A stretch of 32,208 nt of DNA from Stentor coeruleus (lineage: Eukaryota; Ciliophora; Heterotrichea; Heterotrichida; Stentoridae). The position numbers and the translations under genes were made by a program. Position 1 is the first letter of the stretch; the number at the start of each line of letters is the position of its first letter. The stretch spans positions 1-32,208 of the forward strand of contig MPUH01000843.1 of assembly GCA_001970955.1 (NCBI GenBank). The letters are read 5' to 3'. Of this stretch, positions 25,546 through 32,208 are shown piece after piece. A model generated the notes under the pieces. The model was not told the origin of the DNA, ran no database searches, and worked only from the letters and a program-made list of their open reading frames with translations.

Positions 25546-26038
25546 ATATACTTTTCAAATTATCTATTGTGTTTTTTTTTCTTATTCAAGTTTATATCCT
25601 AAGATATAAATACTCCTTAAAGTTGTCTCTAGTTTTATAAATCTTCACATTTTTCCAGTACGATAAAATTCTTAAATTTTTGAGATTTTTTATTTATATT
25701 TACCTTAGCATAGGCCATCTTTTTATTGAATCACCTTCACAATATAAAACATTTATACTAATATAATTTTTTATATCTCAAAAATTCCTTATCAAAACTT
25801 TTTAGTCTAAAAATATTCTTCAATTATTTCCTTTCCACATTAACTTCTTTACATTATATTCTAGTGAATATACAGTAATAAAATCAGCATTAAAAATCCA
25901 TAGTTTAACATTTTATTTTAGCTTTAGCAATTATTCATCCAAGTAAATTTTAAACTTACTATTAATTTCAGCCTCTCATTGTATAATAAGATTATTCAAA
26001 CTTTTATAAAAAATCTTAACTAAACTATTAATAATACT
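25546..26038. other. intergenic spacer, 3' flank of the large membrane-protein gene
   Basis: Very AT-rich with long T runs. The part near 26038 is G-poor on the plus strand, in line with a 3' flank of a minus-strand gene. No gene or motif recognised. Confidence 0.55.
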
Positions 26039-29000
26039 CTAAGTACCGATATAATAATGGGGTATGATTTCTTTAGCATTCTTAGATCCATACGATGCAT
26101 ATAAGAAGTACCATGGTTTAGAATATTCCAACCTCGGATACCAAATGCAAATTTTAAAAAACCACACACGCCAACATTTTCTTACAATTTTTATCTTAAG
26201 CCATCTCAAATAAAGGCCTGCTTTGCCAGAAATTGATGTTGCAAATTTACCCTGGACATAAGCTTTTCCTTCAATAAAACTTAATCCAGTTTCTACTGGC
26301 AGGCTTACAGAACTGCTAAGTGATGCCCCAACTCCTATTTTTGCAATAATAAAACTCCATTCAGCACCTGCATTTATATATAAATTAGCACTTGGCGAAA
26401 TTTCAAAGCCTATTTTTTCTATAGATTTAGTTGATTTTAAATCAATTCTTGCACCAAACTTAAGAATAATACAAACAGTTATTGGTCCAATTGGAGTGGG
26501 TATTGGTGGGAATTTTATATTATAATTATAAGAATAGTTTAAGAGATTCTTTGTGCTAACTGATACAGGCCCAAAGATTGTTAAAAGTGTCTTTGTCACA
26601 GTTTTACTTGAAAGAATTGAACTTAGTGAGCCAGTTGAAAAATCAGATGCAATTGTTGTTAAATCATTAGCAATAGTCAAAATATTCATGATGCTACTCA
26701 TCTCATTGCTAAATTTACTTTTTATATTACCTATTACTATGTCTGTAACATCCCCATAGTCTAAAATTATCTTAAATTCATCTTCAATGTTTTTGAAATT
26801 TACAATAATTTTTTCGATTTTTTCTTTCCATGTTACTGGGTTTGCGATATTTGCTACTTTTTTCATATCATCTGTAGCACCATTAGTAACTATTTTTGAA
26901 ATTGAACTAAATGTATTTTTTATAAAATTATATTGGTTTACAATCGAATCGATAGTTTTTTCAAAAACTGAAAAATCAAAAACTTTAGTACCAGATTTAA
27001 CTGTATCTGATTCAGCAAGTGACCCTATATTATTTGATGAGCTGATCATTTTAGAAGCTTTATTTTTTGATAAATTTAAGAAATCCAAAGATGTGGTCTT
27101 AAATCCGCTGACTAAGGAATTTGAAATATCTTTCAAAGTAATAATGCTATTATAAATTTCATTTAATGGGGTTATAAGTGAGTCTTCAATAATATTCCTA
27201 ACATTTAATAAATTGTTTTCAGTGAAAAAATTAGACCAGTTATAAGTACCACTTAAAATTAAATCCTGGTTAGAAATAAGAATTTTAAACACTGATTCAA
27301 TTTCTTCAATATTTTTATTTTTTTCTACCAGAATATCTTCCATACTTGTTATATTTGTGCAAATTTGTGTTATATTAAATTCAATAGTCAAAGTAGACTC
27401 TGTTATTTGAGAAATCTGAGTATTAAGGTTTTCTATGTTTTCAACTATAGCATTAGCTTGACTTTCTAAAGATAATGCAGCTTCATTTATCTCAGAAACT
27501 AAAGGTTTGATTGTATTTTCAATAGTATCTGATATGTCTTGTTTGAAAGATTCAACTTGAATTTGTGATTCAGAAAGTGTTGAAGAAAATTCTTGAAGTT
27601 TATTTGATGTGAAATCATAAAGATCTTTTGCTTGTAAAAGCATTTCTTTATATTCACCACTACTTTTTTCCAGCATATAAAGGTAAGCATTTTTCATATC
27701 TTCAATTGAAATTTCTATTTGTTGTTTTTGAGCTAATAAATCTTGCTCTAACTTTGCTATTTCTTCAAGCTGAGCATTTAGTTTCTATTGCTTTGTCAAT
27801 TTCCTGTAATTTGTTTTGTATTTCTAATTCGATTTCATTTCTAATATCTGTAACCTCTAATTTTATTCTATTTTCTAAGTCTTTAAGATTTTCTTCTGCG
27901 AAAAATTTTAAACTTAAAACTTCATTTTCTATTTCTTCCTTTGTTTTAAGAAGTTGTGATTCGGCATCATCAAAAAATTTTTGCACAATTTCTAAAACGC
28001 TATTAATTTTACTATTAATTTGAACAGCTTCTTCTATTTCATTTGCTTTATTTAATATTTGCGATTCAATTTCAACTTTAAGGTCTTCATAATATGTTTT
28101 TAAATCCTCTTTTTCTAGTGTAAGGCAACTAACTATTATTGACAGATCGTTTTCTAGTTGTTCTTTTTCATTTGATAATTGAGATTTAATATCTTCTGTT
28201 TTTTCAAGAAAGATGTTTATTTGATTTATATATATTTTTGATGTGCCACTCCAATAGTTTAATTGCTTTATAAACTCATCCTCAGCAATTTTGTATTGTG
28301 CATTTAATTCTTCAAGATATTGGTCTTTTTGTGCATTTAGTTCAGTACTGATAATAGCGATGTCTATGTTAATTTTATTTTGATATTCTTCTATCTGGCT
28401 TTCAATTTGTGCTTTTTGTTCTAAAAGTAAATTAATTTGGTCTTCAGATGCTGTTTTTAATTGATTTTCAATATCATCTATTTGTATTTGTAGGTCATTT
28501 ATCATTTTTTCCAAATCTTCTGTTGCTTTAATAACTTCTTCATCAATTCTTTTTTCTACGTCTTCCAATTTTTCATTTAATTCATTTATAGCATTTTCAA
28601 TATCTTGTTTTAAATTGTTTATTTGAGTATCTATATATGTTTGAACTTCATCTATTTCTTCTTTTAATATCTCTATGGCTTCTTTAACATCTTCAATAAA
28701 AATTGTAATTGTATTTATTATTTCATTTATTTCATCTATTTGAATTTGAATTTGGGTTTTGATATCCTCATAATTCTTTTTTAGTTCTTCATAGTAAATA
28801 AGTTCTTGTGCATTTTTTTCTATTTCAGAAATTATTTTTTCTTTTTCTTCTTCTAGATTAGGAAGTTGACTTTTAAAATCATCAAGTTTAGTTTGTGCTT
28901 CATGTAAATCATTTTCTAACTGTTCTTTTAGTTGATTAGCTTCTGAAACTAAACTATTTAATATTTCTAATTCTGATGTAAGATTTTTTAAACTCTCTTG

Positions 29001-30680
29001 GATTTGAGAAATTTGGTCCTCAAGGTTTTGCTTAAATTCTTCAGTTTTTAACATTACTTGATCTATATAATTTGAAGTAGTATTTTCAAGTCCCTTCATT
29101 GAATTATCAAGTATAGTTTCTGTTGTGACTAGAAAAGATTGAAGCTCTGCAATTTTTATAATAATATCTATATTGAATGATCCAACAGTTTTACTCACAT
29201 AATCATCTATGATATTTTTAATATTATTGATTTCTTCTTCAAGTATATTTTTTAGATTAATTATTTGCTTGAATTTTTTTAGAAAAGATCCTCCATAAAC
29301 TTGTTCAGCTAGTGGAACATTAAAAATATTACCAAATAAAAGTGATGCTGCTGCCCCAAGGTTTCCATTAGCTTTTTCTGTCATTTTAATTTTTAAATAT
29401 ACTTCTACTCCTAGCACTTTAAGTAAATAAGCTTTCTCATTAACAGATATGCCCAGATTTCTTCCATGGTCTTGCAAACTTAATTCACGATTTTCAGAAG
29501 AATTAGATGTCGAATTATTATCATGATGATCTCCTTCAACTGTATAGTTTTTATCACCAACAAGATCGACTTCATCATATTTTTTTTCCTTCTCTAATTT
29601 ATTTTTTAGATCTTTGGCTTCATCTTTGCTTAAACTAAAGTTTGAATTTTTAAACTCTGCTGACATTTGATTATTCATAGAAAAACTTGCTGAGTCAGTA
29701 GTATTTTCACTATCTACAATGTTAATATTTGCTGTACCATTTACTTCTGATTTCTCTAAACTTCCTGTATCCTTTCTTATATAACTATTTTTTTCTATAG
29801 TAACATTGCTACTTATTAATAATGGGTCATCATCTTCAAGTCTTCTATTTCCTTTAAATGAACTTCCATCATAAGAAGCTTTTAAAATTACATACTCATC
29901 ATTCATTTCACTAGTAAATGTAGGACAGTATAAAACATCGCCATAAGTTTCACAGTCATTAGCACTTAAGTCCCCTTTTTTAGCTTTTTCCTCACCACCA
30001 TAAGTTATCACAGTCATATTAGCACCTAAGTCACCTTTTTTAGCTTTTTCCTCACCACGAATATTTATAACTGCCATATTTATAGCTGATGCAGTCTCTT
30101 CTGCTTGGCTTTCTGTAGAGTTTTCAGGCTTTTTCAATGATGAGATTTTTCCTTCATTAAGATCTACTTGTGCTATAAATATTTTAGGTGAATTTGATTG
30201 TTCATCATCATTTTCATTTTCATCATCATTTTCATCAGCATCTGATACTGATCTAAGTTTTAGAACTTCCATTTCATCCACAATACCTGGAATTGCTAGT
30301 AATTCCATTGAACTAGATGTTGAAGAGACTATAATAAATGTATAGCTTGTTGAAATTGTTGCATTGTCTGAGAGCAATCTTGAGTCTGAAGTACTATTGG
30401 ATGATGTAATTCCAACATTGATTACTGTCCCAGCCTCAGGAGGTTTATATTTATACTCTTTTTGATAGAAAACTCCAAAGTATACTCCAAAAGCTATAGA
30501 TATCAACACTAATACAATCACTACCCAAATGATTAGCTTGCAATACTTTTTCATTTTTCTATTACCTGGTTTGTCAGTTGCTATCTTGATATTATCTCTG
30601 CATGATGGGAGTTCATTACAATTTATTGAATTTTCTCTGGGTTCTGTTTTAAGTCTTTCATCAAACATATTTTTATGCAT
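26039..30680 (-). CDS. giant type II membrane protein with coiled-coil stalk and unidentified C-terminal domain (one frameshift)
   Basis: Two minus-strand frames (30680-27765 and 27784-26039) join as one protein of about 1,546 residues if one base is skipped within 27765-27787; the coiled coil continues across the join. Residues 1-47 are cytoplasmic and end in RKMKKYCK. Residues 48-71 (WVVIVLVLISIAFGVYFGVF) form a single membrane span, so type II with the long C-terminal part outside or luminal. Residues 75-440 are Ser/Asn/Asp/Glu-rich with many N-glycosylation-type NxS/T sites and an in-frame repeat containing GEEKAKKGDL twice. Residues about 460-1150 are a long coiled coil. Residues about 1380-1546 form a compact Gly/aromatic, beta-like domain opening KFPPIPTPIGPITV and ending in the basic, Trp-rich LRWLKIKIVRKCWRVW. 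I do not recognise this domain; a decayed copy lies upstream (30894-31255). Stop TAG. A surface or luminal anchored fibrous protein is inferred. Confidence 0.78.
29944..30056 (-). repeat. in-frame tandem repeat, about 60-nt period
   Basis: Bases 30018-30056 and 29958-29996 both encode GEEKAKKGDL(G/S)AN and lie exactly 60 nt apart. There is no N at the junction and the copies have diverged slightly, so this looks genuine. It lies in the ectodomain part of the large membrane protein. Confidence 0.8.
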
Positions 30681-30893
30681 TCCATAATATGTAGCTTTTT
30701 ACAGAAAATATATAAATATGGAAGAATTAAGCATTTTATGTCATGAACAATAGTGAAAAATATCACTAACGAAACAAGAAAACTATATGAAACTTTTATA
30801 ATATAAGCATTTGGTATAAATGAATACACTTTACAAAACAAAATTTTATAGAATTTATAACATCAGCTATATATTTTGTAATAAAATATTTTT
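30681..30893. other. 5' flank of the large membrane-protein gene
   Basis: Very AT-rich, no gene supported. It holds the promoter of the large gene by position only; no motif recognised. Confidence 0.45.
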
Positions 30894-31255
30894 TTAATTA
30901 AAAATCCTTGGCTTAGTTTTAGGGCTAAGATATTTCATAGGAATAATTGCACTTGCTCTTTGGGAATTATAAGAAACATATAAGAGATATGATGAGTAAA
31001 TATGTCTTATAGATGGAATCCAAATGCATATTTTCCATCATCTTTCCCCTAAAAATTTCTTTTTCCCAATCTACTGTTAACCACCTTAAGCATATTCCGC
31101 TTGTCCATAAATTGAAAATTTGAAATTGCATTTAAGAAAAACATATTTTCAATGAAATTAATTCTATCTCTGCAGGAAGGAATGCAGCACCAATTAGTGA
31201 TGTCCCAGCTTCAACAATTTTATTTTTTTATTAGTTTGGTGTTTTAATTTCAAAT
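30894..31255 (-). pseudogene. decayed copy of the C-terminal domain of the neighbouring large membrane protein
   Basis: Minus-strand fragments match the C-terminus of the protein at 26039-30680 in order. Bases about 31140-31221 read IVEAGTSLIGAAFLPAEI, against IGVGASLSSSVSLPVETGL in the intact gene. After stops and frameshifts, about 30894-31035 reads KICIWIPSIRHIYSSYLLY followed by VSYNSQRASAIIPMKY and ends in TAA. The intact gene has KICIWYPRLEYSKPWYFLY followed by ASYGSKNAKEIIPHYY. The pentapeptide KICIW and its DNA are nearly identical. At least two frame changes and an internal stop exclude function. It is probably the remnant of a tandem paralogue in the same orientation. Confidence 0.78.
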
Positions 31256-32093
31256 TTATTCGATATATTATATAATAGATATACTTATAATTGCCTATAA
31301 TATCGATAGGAAATTATATTATAATTTGTATAAAATCTATCACTAATTATATTTCAGAGTCTAAGGCATAATAGTGATTTATATAAAGTGGCGAAGGAGA
31401 TATGCACCATTTTAAAACTTGAAAAATATAATTGAACAGATAATTAGGAATAAGATAAAATAATTTTATATGAAAATGCTTTGTTTTATGAACTGATTTA
31501 TATTTATTTCAATATTTGAAGTTCCTGCTAAGTCTTTTATCAAATTTATATTTTTTTCGATTTAAAATTCAGTTTGAATTTTGTATAGCTTCATTTTCAT
31601 GTATTTGGCTTTAAGGGGTTTTTTTTCATATTTAAACGTGTATTATTATATAACAAAATAATCTCATAATTTCAATCTTTTTATATAGCTTAATAGGTTG
31701 AATTTTCATAATGATTTTGCTAAGTCTTAAAGTACCTTGTATATTTTATGATAGAGATATTATTATTTTACATTGAAATATTTGGTAATTAAATGTAAAT
31801 AATGTTAATAAATAATAAATTTGCCTTATCATATTTAATCCAACCTAATTATTTTTAAAATCCAATCGATTAACTTACTAATGGCTTTGTATATCTATGG
31901 CTTAAATTTAAATCTTTTACCTGTTCTGATATCTTATATAATAAGCCAAAGTTATTAAATAATAACATGATTATAATTAGATGAATATAGTTAAAGATAA
32001 CCTAGAAGTATTATTTATTAGTGAATTATAGTTTTACTTAATAGATAATCTAAATTTACAAATCAAATATTACTTTTATATGCTAATAAATTA
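31256..32093. other. intergenic spacer
   Basis: Extremely AT-rich. I see no coding segment, repeat array or RNA gene. Earlier parts of the paralogue relic may lie here but are unreadable. Confidence 0.55.
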
Positions 32094-32208
32094 CTAGACT
32101 AGAGTGCTTCTGTGCTTTTTGCTATACCTTCTTCTATGTGGATTTCTGCTGCCATTGCTCACATCATTTAATGCATTTTCAACTTCATTCTCAACTTTTT
32201 CTCTACTA
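32094..32208 (-). CDS. C-terminal tail of an unidentified protein (gene continues right of window)
   Basis: A minus-strand frame enters from the right edge and ends at TAG (32094-32096) after 37 residues. The visible part has an acidic helix-like stretch (EKVENEVENALNDV) followed by a basic tail (RRRYSKKHRS). G and C content is higher than in the adjoining spacer, which supports coding. Nothing can be said about the function. Confidence 0.5.
   Translation of the reverse strand, partial: SREKVENEVENALNDVSNGSRNPHRRRYSKKHRSTLV

Noticed and set aside
27765..27787. Programmed +1 frameshift of the Euplotes type
   Set aside because: The AAA-TAA/TAG slip site used in Euplotes is absent at the stop, and one extra A in a run is a simpler explanation.
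27628..28023. A 131-residue plus-strand hydrophobic frame
   Set aside because: Antisense to the coiled coil; Glu/Lys-rich coding read backwards gives Phe/Leu/Ser-rich hydrophobic frames.
30623..30841. A 72-residue minus-strand frame with a hydrophobic segment
   Set aside because: It overlaps the N-terminus of the large membrane protein in another frame, and the composition is that of spacer DNA.

Overview
This window looks like macronuclear DNA from a heterotrich ciliate, most probably Stentor or a close relative. Four things point there. The genes are dense, AT-rich and eukaryotic, on both strands, with very short spacers. The kinesin gene is only open if two GT-AG introns of exactly 15 nt are removed. 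The code appears standard: TAA and TAG end the genes and no intact ORF reads through a stop. The families present (kinesin-13, polo-like kinase, copine, importin-7/8, large TPR and RCC1 proteins) fit a protist. I saw no bacterial operons, RNA genes, transposons or CRISPR.

Layout. Bases 1-816 (minus) hold the 5' part of an EF-hand protein gene running off the left edge. A ZIP metal transporter (1597-2436, minus), a sphingosine-kinase-like lipid kinase (3216-4412, minus) and a TPR protein (4540-6972, minus) follow. A 1.9-kb gap then hides a decayed ornithine aminotransferase gene (about 7462-8090, plus). An RCC1-repeat protein (8888-11878, plus) converges on a polo-like kinase (11906-13546, minus) with 27 bp between them. 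Next come a kinesin-13 (14625-16205, minus), an importin-7/8 (16303-19242, minus) and a copine (19603-21081, minus). Divergent from the copine is an ELMO-domain protein (21775-24079, plus), followed after 32 bp by triosephosphate isomerase (24112-24876, plus). The right third holds a weak minus-strand relic (about 25090-25545) and a very large type II membrane coiled-coil protein (26039-30680, minus) broken by one frameshift. A decayed copy of that protein's C-terminal domain lies at 30894-31255 (minus). The C-terminal tail of another minus-strand gene lies at 32094-32208.

Four single N characters (14374, 18384, 22838, 23134) each sit between two near-identical copies of the same sequence. 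These look like unmerged contig overlaps, not real tandem duplications. Collapsing them gives clean frames: importin of 934 aa and ELMO protein of 668 aa.

The genes form no pathway; they are a normal eukaryotic mixture. Polo kinase, kinesin-13 and the RCC1 protein could all act around microtubules, but adjacency is no evidence for that here. The most notable observations are the three gene relics in spacers, the unidentified C-terminal domain shared by the large membrane protein and its relic, the 15-nt introns, a 48-nt dispersed spacer repeat, and strand-asymmetric base composition of gene flanks.
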